A stretch of DNA of 64,000 nt, taken from assembly GCA_022885665.1 (NCBI GenBank), contig JAGQDJ010000564.1, positions 1-64,000 on the forward strand, written 5' to 3'. The position numbers and the translations under genes were made by a program. Source of the DNA: Triops longicaudatus (lineage: Eukaryota > Arthropoda > Branchiopoda > Notostraca > Triopsidae). Below are positions 37,407 to 49,172 of the stretch, in pieces; positions within the stretch are counted from its first letter, which is position 1; each line of letters begins with the position of its first letter. The notes beneath the pieces are model-generated. The model had not been told where the DNA came from. It worked only from the letters and a program-made list of their open reading frames with translations, and searched no databases.

Positions 37407-37414
37407 CTTTTATA
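37407..37414 (-). promoter_or_regulatory. TATA box of astacin copy 1
   Basis: TATAAAAG on the minus strand within GGTATAAAAGCCTCC, about 170 bp upstream of the ATG. The second astacin has the same octamer followed by CC at a similar distance, which supports a real core promoter. Confidence 0.7.
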
Positions 37415-37639
37415 CCAGACATTGGTCCTGTGACTTTCAGGCGACATACTGGCAGCAGGTGTGAAATTATTATGTGTCACATATGGATATGTCATGCTGC
37501 TTGTTAGCGTAAATAAGAAACGACAGTAAACAGACCACCTCCGGTGAAATTCCGACTGCATGTAGCCGATAGGTCAATGTTCAAGATGCAGGTTGGTAGC
37601 TATACTTGATTGGAAATTCTGCTGAAGTAAATTTTTCAG

Positions 37640-37777
37640 AAGTCAAGTCTCGTTTCGTCAAGTCAATTCTTTCAAGTTCGCTCCTTTCTGAAGTCAAATC
37701 ATTATTTTTTAAGCAAAAGACAAAGTCAAATCAATCAAAACTGACTTAAGTCAAATTTCAAATCAATGAATTGACTT
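37640..37777. repeat. Cluster of AGTCAA motifs, direct and inverted
   Basis: AGTCAA occurs at about 37641, 37661, 37692, 37724 and 37749, mostly followed by A/T, and in inverted form (TTGACTT) at 37771. This may be the subterminal repeat region of a decayed DNA transposon or a regulatory cluster. It lies upstream of the astacin copy 1 promoter. Confidence 0.5.
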
Positions 37778-38958
37778 TGTCCAGCTCCGTTGTTCTATTC
37801 CCTGTTCCCAGTGTTATGAAGAAGCTCTATACGGAATATTTTAAAAAAGTAGGATAATTTGGCTAGAATTAAAGAATACGGGGAGTTGGAGCAGGCTAAA
37901 CGTAGTTTTCTTTAAGTTCTGTGTTCATTTTGTCACTTCTTTCTGCGGAATAGATATAATAAATAGTATTGTACAGTACTTTTAATAAAACTTGACGGAC
38001 GCTATTGTCTTTGTTCTGTTATCCTTATTATTGTTCAGAAAGATTTTATTTCGTTATGTTTCCATTCCTAATTGTTTATTACTAGATTATTTGTTTTATT
38101 TTTCCATGATAATTTCCTTGTATATGGATTATTTATAGATATGTACATACGGTTATTACACGTTTTCGTTTGAATACTTTTCTTGTTTTTTAATGCCAAT
38201 TGCTACTGACTAGTGTTGAAAGAGTAGCAAAACCATGGGGTTCTCTGTGAGCAAAACTTTACTTCAGTATGAATAGCGACTTGCGAAATGCTAACTGGGT
38301 ACCCTTATCTATACTGGGTATACTTTCACCCTGTATATACAGGTAGTAATTCCGCGAAAAGAAGGGTAACACTTCAAAGGACAGTGTTTTCTAGCAGCGA
38401 GATGATGATATGCAGCAAAATCTGTTTGCCACTTATATATTTTCATCCCTGGAGATATTATTATATCGTTTTTCTCATTATAAATGTTTTCGTGGCAGAA
38501 AGAGCCAAAGGCTTCAGTGGATAACTAAGAGTAGTTAGTACGAGTAAAATCCCAAGTGTTTACGTGCTGACTCGTGGAAGCCTACCTGTCTACGATCAGA
38601 TCTATTGTATTACAGTCGACAACACCCACGGGGCGATCCTTGGTTTACGTTGTGAGAAGTAGCGCCTTTGAAAGATTACGAAAGCAGTTCCCATAGATAG
38701 CATATCCTTCAGCATCCAATAACAGCATGGACAGTCTCATTAATACAAAGCGCGTTTATCTTCATACTTTGAAGCTATAGTACGCAGTAATCAAAAGGAA
38801 GATCCTTAAGGTCTATATAAGCAGGCTTGGCAAAGAGCCATGTTTCTTTCTCGTACTCATTTTTGTAAAGAAAATGATTAATTATAAAGAAGGTTGCGTA
38901 TGAAGTTGGACAATAGATACCAACAGTTTATTAGCCCCACTTCCAGTGTGCGTCGTTA

Positions 38959-39124
38959 GGGCCGTAACCAGGAATTTTGGTTCGGGGGGTTAACGGTTCG
39001 AGGAGGGAAGGGTTTCGTCATATGTAATCTTTTAGAACATTTGGCGTTTCTCCATCTACCCCATTGTATAGTAAACATTGCGGGGGGGGGGGGGACCTCC
39101 ACTACCGCCCCGAAATACGGCCTT
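38959..39124. mobile_element. Possible remnant of a DNA transposon or MITE
   Basis: The left end AGGGCCGTAACCAGGA and the right end, inverted, AAGGCCGTATTTCGGGG share the core GGCCGTA, and a G/C-rich interior with a poly-G run lies between. The terminal motif is like MITE ends of the 'GGGCCGTAgCCAGG' sort. No target duplication can be seen, so this is tentative. Confidence 0.3.
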
Positions 39125-42100
39125 GTCCGTAGCTATAATCTTCGTTTTCTTAAAAAAAGGAAAACGAACTTCTCGTTTCTGAAATAAATAAAGTAAGCGC
39201 CCAGTTTTACGCGCTGTTTTGACGATTTGGGAAACAAACTGATTTCGTTCGTTCTCTGCAACGGACGCGCGTGTGTCAGAGAGTACGGAATGAGAATAAC
39301 GTATCAATGGACGTGTTACTGTTTGTGTTGTGACAGACTTGAGTGCATTTATTCGTACTGTTTGTGAATTCCATGCATAAAATCAGTCCCATTCTCAAAA
39401 AATAAACAAAAGATCGTGCGTCATGGCATGGTCTGTTACAAAGCCGAGAACAGAGTGGACATGCTGGATAGGAATGGATCGAAAATCCCCCATATTTATT
39501 TCATTGTAATCTATACAAATATTGAAGCTTGCAATTTTTGTAGGGAATCACAAAAATAAAATGTAGACATAAACTTAAGCAGCGTCCGCTGTTTCGTATA
39601 CTACCATGTATTTTTATTATTATTCATTTATTTATTTTTTGTAGGTACTCGGTATTTGGGAAGTTAATAAATTGTGTGTTGCAGTCTTGAATGTAAGTTC
39701 TTGTAGGGTGCTAAGGGAAGCTGAAACTAGAAAGATAAAAAAGTAGGAGAGGGGGCAAAAAAGTTTGGAGGAAATCCATTTTGCCGTTTATTGTACTGTT
39801 AGGCACATTTAAAGCATTAAATGGAAAAACGTGATAAGATGAAAGAGAAACGTCGCGCTTTGTGATAAAATATATCTGCTTCATTGTTCAGTATTGTTGT
39901 TCAGAAATGTTCAGAAAAAAACTGTCAGAAAATGGATACATTGCACAGGTTCGTGCCTGGGTCTGTCGAATCTTATTCTTCTATTGATGCCGTTACGTGT
40001 CGCAGTGAGGCCTACGCGGTCCCTAGACGTGCGCATGCAAAGAAAAGAAAAGCATCCGCGTAGTATTTTGTTCGACAGTGTTACGCTTTTGGTTTCGCGT
40101 AAGTTGTTTTAAAAGTAATGCAAATATTGTCCCACTGCAGAAGTGACAATCTCGAGGCAAGGAGGTGTACGGAGTCGTGTGCCGCCTGTTCCATGAGTAA
40201 TTGACCGCAATACAAGTACAGAACTTATCAATAAAGACGGCCGACACAAACTGGACTATACCTAATGCCACGGCATTTGCGTGAGTGTGTCCCCCTACCA
40301 AGCTCATTTAAACGCTTTTGACCTACGAGCCAAGCTTGAGTCACAGGTGGCGCGGGGGTAGCACAAGGCAGGTTTGCTTGGGTTGATTATTTTAGAAGTA
40401 TTTGTACAAGCCGTGAAGCCTGGTAATACATAGCTTAGCGTTGCTAGGTAAAGAGACGGTTGTGCGTTTGTTTTATCACGCCTGTTACATTTCGTGAGGG
40501 TCAGCTTACGTACGGAATTTCATTCTTAAAATTACTGAAGAAAAACACAGAAGACTCGAATCCCGAAGTTGTAGTCATTCATGCTGTAAGTAATCGGACG
40601 GTCGGGAACGACTAGAATTTCTCCTGACTTTTTTGCACAATGAAACTGTGTACAGGAAAATTTCATCATAGAGATTCTTTTGCTTGTTCTGTAATGAAAT
40701 TCACCTGTGATTGTCAAAGGTGGCGAACTCAAAGCCCTCTCGCCTTTTGCATTAAGGAGGTTATAGGAATGAGTCAAACCCAATGCCACAGAACGGGGCT
40801 TTTAGTTTTGAAGTCTGTGACAAACTTGTCCGGGCACTTGTTAACTTAAAAATAAAAATGATAATTGTGAACCTGACGCCCACCTCTTGCTATGTAGAGA
40901 AAAATGAAGTTCAAAGGAAGCTGTGTATTTCCGAACCCCTCAGCATACAAAATCGAGCCGCACCTACGATTTCCCTGTGAAAAAGAGATCTTCTTGTTGT
41001 CATAAATAAACGAAGCAGAGCTTAGCGATTAGGTTCTTCTTTTTCTAGGCTTCCATTTTTATTCGCCTCTGGTCGCCTTGTGTACTGACGTCAGTAGAAT
41101 ATCGGCGCATTTCATCATAGGTTTTACAAAGCGTTGATGTGCAAAGCAGCAAAAATATCCCATTCTCAATACCCCCATCGAATTCGAACATCGCTCACGC
41201 CGAGACAGTTTTTTTCTTTAAGAAAAAAGAGGAAAAAGAATCTGGACATCTTTGCCCCTACCCCGCTGACTTTTTTACATAATAGTTGGGCGCAGTTCAA
41301 GCTGTTAGGATTCAAAAAAGTTAAATATTTCCGTTCGTCTTGCATTACCAGCAGCCAACGCGTAAAAAAGCGGGGCCGCCTAGTCACGTATGGATCTGAA
41401 AGAAGAAATATATAGCCCGAGGTCCATCTTTTACAACGGGACAGTGAATCTCATTGTTTGGTGAAAACTGTATCAGGAGGAGAAAATCACTGTGACGTTA
41501 TTCTGGCATCTAACGTTTATTGGTGCGGGGATAATTGGAATTGTGCTAGAACTGTCCGGCATAACAGAGCTAGAACGCGTTCTACATTGCGGGGGACAAA
41601 AGCTCGAAACAGATGTCAAATAGATGGTGGAAAGTTGAAAAGTATTCTACGTATAATGTCAGATTGTCTACGTCAAGAAGTAACTTCGTTTCTGAGATGT
41701 CTATGGGGATTGTGTAAGTGTAGCGTCCTTTGCAGCTGTCTTGGCAGAACTTCATTGACGTAAAACAGGAAAGCCTCCATTATGGAACTTCTAACAGCAG
41801 GACTCTGATTTTGTCTACCCCGATAATGGACATTTCTGATCTGCTAAACTGCCTCTGTTAGAAATTTTCTTCGTTTATGATGGATTTTTAAACTAATTGT
41901 AAATATACTTGCTCGCAGATAGTATGACATTCTCTCATTTTAGTTTTATTTATTACTTTCATCGGCGTGAGCTTTGCTCGTTGCCGTACATCGTTTCACT
42001 TTAATAGCTGTTGAAGTAACATTTAAAACAAAATGTTACTTCATTTTAGTTTTAAAACGTATAATTTGAGTATACACATGCAAGTTAATGTTTAGTTATT

Positions 42101-42946
42101 ATTTCACCGGAGATTTCTTACATTTTCCTAATACCGTACTCTTAACACGTGAAACTGATTCTGTCAACAATCCGACTTGCCAGCTAGCCTACGGTCCTAA
42201 CCAGTTGACAGAATCGAAGTTCTTTCTTATTTAGATGTCGAAGAGGAATGCATTTGCCATTAGTAGGCGTATTACATCAAATGCTCCTTGTGTAAACACG
42301 GTGACAGAAAGAAAGGATTTTTACAACTCGTAGGTTGTGACACGTGGGCTGTGACTCGTGACTCGTGTGACTGAAGCATGTGCTGAAGCTAGGATATCCG
42401 TACTGATACGTCTATGTGCTACAAACTGTCTCCGATTCCTTATTTACGTCATGAAAATTTGCCATTATCTTGGACTTTTTTCATTTGTGTAGTTCACAGA
42501 TTTCTTGAATAGTCTTAACTTTCAAACTAAGCAAGGACAAGTTACATGGAATGTTCAGGCACGTGCTAGGCTATGGCAGGAATGAAACTTTCAGTGTTTG
42601 GTTTATGTACTGTAATCGGGAAGAATGAAAAGCACACGGAAATGTGTTAACAACCGTGTACACATTCGTTGCAAATAATTTGAACATGCCATGCGGTCAA
42701 CGCATGTGTAATAAGTGCAACATCGGTAACATTGTAAAACAACCCCATTTGAATTCATCAGCCACCACCCTAGTATTATGAGACTAGAAATACTGTCTGA
42801 GAGAAGTTCTCTTTCAAGAAAAATTCTTATGTTTGTTAGAGATCATAAAAAAAACGTGTTGGACCTTTCCTTCGTTTTTTGCTCGATAAGGGTAAAGGTG
42901 CGAAAGCCCTTGGCGCTTTTGATTCCGTTTTGCTTTTTTGAGTCCG

Positions 42947-45900
42947 TTAGCATTTCTTGCACGACTTTTTGCAATAAGCCAGCATGTAGTCGGGGTTTTC
43001 TTGGCACTGGCCACGGTTGGCCCAAGCAGAGCAGTAATTATTGCCGTCCTCGCACGCGTTACTGGAACTTGCTGCAGTTTGAGCGAGTCCGCAAGGTGGA
43101 TGGAAAAAAAAGAAGAAAATAATCGATAAGGAAAGTTCATGTTAAATTAAAGAAGTTAACTGTCGTGACAAAGTAAGTTAAGGATCATGAAAAATATGGC
43201 GTTTGGGATGTAACTGTTGAAGGAAGACCAACGTAGGGAGCAATAAAAATGCACAGGTATAGTAATTTCCAAGTCAGCTTACCCCCGGTGCTACAGAGCC
43301 CACAGGCTTTCGGACAGTAAATATTCATGTACTCTTTATTGCGCTTGCATTCGCCCGTTTTGGCCCATTTCTCGCAGTAGACGTTCTGGTTCGCACACGA
43401 CACGTCTTCGTAGTAATAGCGTTAAAATTTATGATAGTCAAGCCACGCTTAACAGTTAGACGACGAAAACTTACCACATTGGTTGCAAGACTTGCGGCAG
43501 TTAACGTTCATCCACACAGCGTTCCGGCGACATTCACCTTGATTCGCCCACGCGGAACAGTATTTATTGCTGTCCGTACATTGTCCTGCATTGAAGAACG
43601 AAGAAACACACAGTTATTTCTAGACTGCTGGAAATCTAAATCAAGATTGAGAGCTAACGGATGACTCTAAGCCAATTACAACATTCCCCGTGTTTTGTAA
43701 ATCTGGAAGTCATTTCGACTACAATTACATTTCGGTTAACCAATAAACTGCGTGCTTGCTATACACTGTACGATCGGAGAAAACATGCATACATATATTT
43801 AGTAAAAATTTTAGTAATACTCAAAGACGAGGTAGAAGTGGAAATGCGTCATTTTAGTTCTGAACAAGGCACAGCCATGGAAGCCGACCAACGAGTATGC
43901 ATCGCAAAAAATCTCGTATATATCTGCTTCTTCTACTTGACTTTCTAGGGCACGTTAAGGCTGTGGTAGACGTATTTCGTTCCATTAGCTTCCATTTGTG
44001 GAATATTGGAAACTTCTTTTACATTTTGCTCGGACCCTTCTTAATCTCCAAAACAATGCACACAAGCAAAAATAATTATAATAATAATAATTACAACCGA
44101 TATTGGCATGTGCTATGCAAGTAGTATGGTGCTTAATCAACTTTATTGCAAAACCTTATTTTGATGGGTATAGATAAAAAATACTATGACAGACTTTGAC
44201 CACCTTTGACCATCTTACAGAGAACGAATCCTCATTTGTCGTTTTTCACAGTTAAGATTTTAGATTTTAGGAGGCTTATTTTTACCGTTTGGACAGCATA
44301 CCCAGGAACGGACGGTTATTTTTTCTGTTGTTTTGTCTCTTCGGTTTTCTCTTAGCGAAATAAAAAAGCGCCACTCCATGTGAGCTAGTAGTCAACTTTT
44401 CTTCTTTTTGGCATATCTGGTACTCGTATCCTTCTTCTCAACATTTAAATTTCGTAAAGTAACTTCAAGATTTTTCTCTGTGAAGCTTGAAATTGAGAAA
44501 TGCTTCAAGGGCATTTAAATGAGTTTGCAAGATGATATTTAGAATTTAATAGCACTTGTTTGCCTTTTCTCAGTATGAAAGTTTTGTTCCAAGAAGGAAA
44601 GAAGTCTAGAAACAATCATAAACGAAACTTTTTTTCATTCGTGAGCTTCTGCGTTTTGCGAGTGCAAAGGTCAGATTTGAAGTAGTAAATTCGTTCTTTC
44701 TTTTCTCTGTAGTTTTTCTCTAGACTTAGTTTGTCATTCCTGCACAAACATTTGACAATGAGCGCTCATAATAGCACCCATAACGCACCAGCTGTCTTCC
44801 GTGAACCTTGACGCTGCGTTTTGTTTATTAATCTTTTATGTTAATGAGAGAACGAACGAGGATTGATTGCAATTCTTTTGTGATAGCGACTCCTCTGAAA
44901 TCAAATTTTCTGATATTTTGCCCATTTTCCTGCAGCTTATTTCAAAATAATAACTTTTCAGCTTGAACGCACGTGCACGACCTGCATCATTTAGCCCTAT
45001 CACACGTGTGCAGGTTTTAAGCTGGGATCGAAGTTCGATATCTAAGAAAGCTACTCAACAAGCATGAGCACTGCCTTCTTTTTATTGCCGGGACTGTCAC
45101 TATAATATAATTAAGCCAATTTTTACCGTCAAACCTATGCAAAAAAAAACTTAACGGAAGCGAGAAACTGTCGGACATGTTAATGTTATTGGGTTGGTAT
45201 TACGTACCTGGCAATTCCGTAGAGACCAAGGGAATGGGAGTAGTGACCACGGACGAACCAGAGTTGCCACCGTTATTGTCACACTCGTACAAACGGTTTA
45301 TTTTCAAAATATCCACCTATGGTCGTACATGTATATAAAAAAATGAGTAAATTCCTTCGCAAAAATTGTTATCCTAGCTGATCGATAGCGATTCACTTGA
45401 ATTCTAGCTTAGGATCTCGTTACTTTCGATCTTTTCCACATTTTCCACATGCTTGTGTGAGCCAATGACGTGTCATGCCAAGAGACATATCTTGCAAATT
45501 GGCTAGCTAGCAAACCATTTCACGAGAAAATGGTAAGACACACAAACTAGCTGACATTTGTCAATTTCCTACCCGTTTATCTTCGGAGCTAATGTGATTG
45601 CAAAAGAAAGCACCAAAAAGGGTTGGGCTGAACTAACTCACATGTGGTGAGCGTTTGCTCGCCGGATCTTTCTAATTGTGTTTATGCTTTTACCTTGCTG
45701 AAGCCCCGACGCTGCCCCAGTTCCGCTCCTTTTTGTTTCGCCACGATGGTCGGGTATCGTCTGTCTTTGGCGAAAGCGTAGGCGTCGTAGTGCATTACAG
45801 AACCTGTGCATAACAAGGAAATGTCAAGTCCGGGTTGACACCAAACAAGCTTCATCGTTTTCAATGTAAACTTATTGGGTGTTTCGCAAAGTGTGGCTAA

Positions 45901-47782
45901 AACATCGACGTACCTGTATCGTACGGCGCGCTGAGGTACTGAATTTGGTTTAAACTGTACTTGAGAAAATTGTAAGCCATCCCTGCAACGAACATTTGAA
46001 AAAAGATTCTTACTAAATGACACAGCAGTAATTCAGTGGTTTTCATTCAATGCTGATCGAGTTTCACGCAGAATGGACTTAGCGACATCAAGTACAGACA
46101 ATAGCAATTCGTTGCCAATCGTCGGATTGTTTCCTTTGAGCGACTGAGTCAAAATTGTTTTGACTGGGTCAAAACAATTTTGATTCGGATTCTAATGCAA
46201 GGTAGATCGTGACTAGAGGCTCGACTGGAAAACAGCAGCATGTTTGGCTGACATTCGTACCTCGTGTCTACGTGGAGTTGAAACATGTTTATCGTTATAC
46301 GACTAGCTTGGATAAGGTAGGTTTCATTGAAATATTGAAATTAAAGTGTTTAAATCAGCCTATTCTCATCTTGGGAAAGAATCTGACAAAGGCTGACATA
46401 GACTCCATTCGCGTCTCTAGCAGTGTAATTTAAATATATATTAGTCGTAATTTTAATACAATCGTGCTTTTCATATATATTTGACATTTATATCAAATGT
46501 CGACTTGTAGATCTCAATATATAAAATTTCACTAGTTACCCTATTAAAAGTTCCTTAAATGCATGTTCGATTTTAGGAACGCGTAACAGATCTGGAAATA
46601 AAGTGAGCATACCATCAACAATGTTGTCCTCAACAATAGTAATGTAGTCATCTCGGTCAGCGCGGCTTTGTTCGTGCCAGAAGCCGCTCGCGTGCATCAG
46701 TTCATGAATGACGATCCCAACGTAAACGCAACCGTTTCCTAGAGTCACAGACTGGGAACCGCCGGTCCTTCCTACATTGCTACTGCATCTGTTTGTCCGT
46801 AAAATAATAACACCACTGAACCACCACAATATGCAACAAAGCTGGACGGAAAGGTGTCGCTAATGGCCTTCCGTTTACGCTTGGGGCGTGACTTGTAAAC
46901 GTTCAACTTACCCAGCACCGGTCTGAATGTAGATGTAATCACGTTGGTTGGTCCGGGGAACGAAACGAATGCATGTGTGATTGTGATACTCCAACATCGC
47001 ACGGGCAATTACGCTCCGGTCGTATTGGGCTAAAGGACACAGACAAACAAACAAAAAAGTTTGAGCCTGACGTCTCTCTTGATGAGCTTTTCCTCGTCGA
47101 CACGGAAACTTCCGCGTGTGTTGGGCATGGTTGATGAGAAAAGGGGGGATGATCCTGAACTAAGTTAGATGATTGCATTTGTCACTGTGGGCTTTTTATC
47201 ATTCAGCTGTTCATCTTTTTCGATGAAACAGAAAGAAAGGCACAAAAAAGGGACCAGAAAAAAAATGTCCAGAAAGGGTTCAGGAGCAAAAAGAGGGGAA
47301 TTGGAGTCGACTAGTCATGAATAGATGTGTAACAGTTGACGGATATCTTACAGAATGAGGCTTGGATAACGTAAGGGATTTCGCCTTTAGGCCATTTCAA
47401 GGTTTTGTCGCGAATGGCGTTCTTGGTCTAGAAGAAAAATCAGACCGACTAATTAGTTAGAAGAACGACCAAACGTATATATGACATAATTTTTTTTATT
47501 ATTATTTTTTTTTTTAAACAAGTTAAGTCTTTTACCAGAGGACTCACCGTTGGATTGGATGGAGGAACACCCGAAATATCGCCCTCAAATAGTCCCGCTA
47601 GTTCAATGGGATCTCCGGAGAGTTGATCACGAGGAGGAAGATCGTTCGCTGGAGCACAAACAGTGAAAGAAAATTCAGAATTATAGTGGAAAAGGGAGAT
47701 TTGCCCGTTCATTGCAGTTGAAGAACACTAAGACAATATCATTTGTAAGTACATTTATGAGCTTCGATTGCCGTGGTGCTCC

Positions 47783-47818
<36 letters not shown>

Positions 47819-48568
47819 CTAGAAGTATTGACGTAGGACAGGTTTCGGAGACGAAACACGGATTTTGCTGTATTGTTGAAGTTGGTATTTAACGGAAAAT
47901 GGCTGACTTCCCTACCTTTCACAAAATATTTCGGCGGACTTTCTCTCCGAAATCCTATTTCTTCCTTTCTTTGCATTTTTCTCCCCTCACTAAGCACCAG
48001 ATGCTGACACGTGGCGACATGTGTGCATTACTTTTGCTAACCTTGTGATCAACAGGATTAGGATTTTATTTAAACCCAATTGCCACCGCAAAGGTTAAGA
48101 AAAGTAGCAACAATAATTTTAAAATATCAGTGAGTTTGTTGCAGTTTGAAGCGTTGCCTCCTTAAGCAAACGCATTACATACATTTCTTACTAGCTCCGA
48201 TAGAATTTAAGCTGTCGAAATACCAGAGGAAAAAAAATAATGTGACATTTGCAGTCGTGGCTTTTAGGATACGAAATTCTTCTCAAGCTTCAGATCAAAT
48301 AAGAACGAGACTTGGAAGCTTCTCCAACTTGGCAAAGACCTTCAATAAAGCAGAATAAACAGAAATAAAAAACGATGACTTACACACAAGCAAGGCGTTC
48401 TTAAAGTCGTTGGGCGACAGCGGCTCCCCAGGAACAAGGTTTTCCTATGAAAGAAAAAAGGTTAGAACATACGAAGCAAACGTTTAATTGCATCGCTTTT
48501 TTGGGCAAGCCATAAAAAGATCCTGCAGATCATGAATTGTACACATGGAAGCCACCAAGAGTATTACT

Positions 48569-48605
<37 letters not shown>

Positions 48606-48973
48606 GGGTCGGGTTGCTTAAACACTGCTCTGGGATCATCAGAGACGAAAATACCTCCCTACTTTCCAACCGCGGAAGATCCATGACGCTTATTTTCACG
48701 TTTACCAACCAAACACAAAAAGCGCCTTTGTTGGATACCGGAATCCGCTAATTCCTAATTTTCTAGGAGATGAAAGGCATATAGACCCCCACCCTCCACT
48801 TACGAAAGCAAAAAAGAGTTTTAACGTACCTCATCTGGTCTGCCCAGGGGAATGTCAATAAAATTATCAAAACCGGGATCCTGTGGAGCGAGGTCTTTAA
48901 AAGACTGGGGGTCAGAGGTGGCGCGGAGGCCACCAATGAGGCCTGCTATCATTAGGATCACCGTAAAATACAT
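42947..48973 (-). CDS. Astacin-family (M12A) secreted zinc metalloprotease with three ShKT domains, copy 2
   Basis: Twelve exons join in frame: 48973-48830, 48444-48384, 47648-47548, 47427-47352, 47029-46912, 46788-46613, 45982-45914, 45803-45694, 45316-45208, 43585-43475, 43405-43283 and 43071-42947 (440 aa). The start is chosen because MYFTVILMIAGLIGGLRA is a good signal peptide; the open frame upstream contains the TATA box. The propeptide motif is AGLFEGDISG, the zinc site HELMHASGFWHEQ, the Met-turn SVMHYDAYAF. Three ShKT domains follow, the last ending CKKSCKKC. Eight of twelve exons have exactly the same length as in copy 1. Most differences sit in the signal/propeptide region and the linker before the ShKT domains. 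Introns are longer than in copy 1 and include poly-T and poly-A tracts. Confidence 0.95.
47785..47816. repeat. Poly-T tract (32 T) in intron 2 of astacin copy 2
   Basis: Uninterrupted T run inside the 735-bp intron between exons 2 and 3; copy 1 has no counterpart in its 263-bp intron. Confidence 0.9.
48571..48603. repeat. Poly-A tract (33 A) in intron 1 of astacin copy 2
   Basis: Uninterrupted A run inside the intron between exons 1 and 2, in opposite orientation to the T run at 47785. Both are compatible with retroposed tails, but no element body is recognised. Confidence 0.9.
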
Positions 48974-49164
48974 TGTGTCGGAAATAAGAAATCTCGAAGT
49001 AAATGGGAACAGCCTTTTGCTCTTGTTTCTGCTTGTTCTTGTGGGATTACGACATACACTCACAAGCAACCAAGAGAAGCTCTTAGTAGCTTGATTATTT
49101 ACGTCGAACTTCACTAAACGAAGTAATGGCCGAGACTGAATAGATTTCCTTGTTCCGTGCTTGG

Positions 49165-49172
49165 CTTTTATA
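49165..49172 (-). promoter_or_regulatory. TATA box of astacin copy 2
   Basis: TATAAAAG on the minus strand in AGTATAAAAGCCAAGC, about 195 bp upstream of the signal-peptide ATG. It matches the octamer and the following CC of copy 1. Confidence 0.7.

Larger units (their letters stand above)
37415..42946. other. Spacer between the two astacin genes, no supportable gene
   Basis: 5.5 kb without a credible exon and without a relic third astacin that I can see. It holds the AGTCAA cluster at 37640-37777, a plus-strand TATA-like sequence (TATATAA, 38814-38820) with no gene attached, a possible transposon remnant at 38959-39124 with a poly-G run, and A/T-rich simple sequence at about 39610-39640. Longer frames at 39894, 40640, 41134 and 41458 are unrelated to known families. 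Confidence 0.55.

Noticed and set aside
37640..37777. AGTCAA cluster considered as a CRISPR-like or satellite array
   Set aside because: Spacing is irregular, units are only 6-7 bp and some are inverted; this is eukaryotic DNA.
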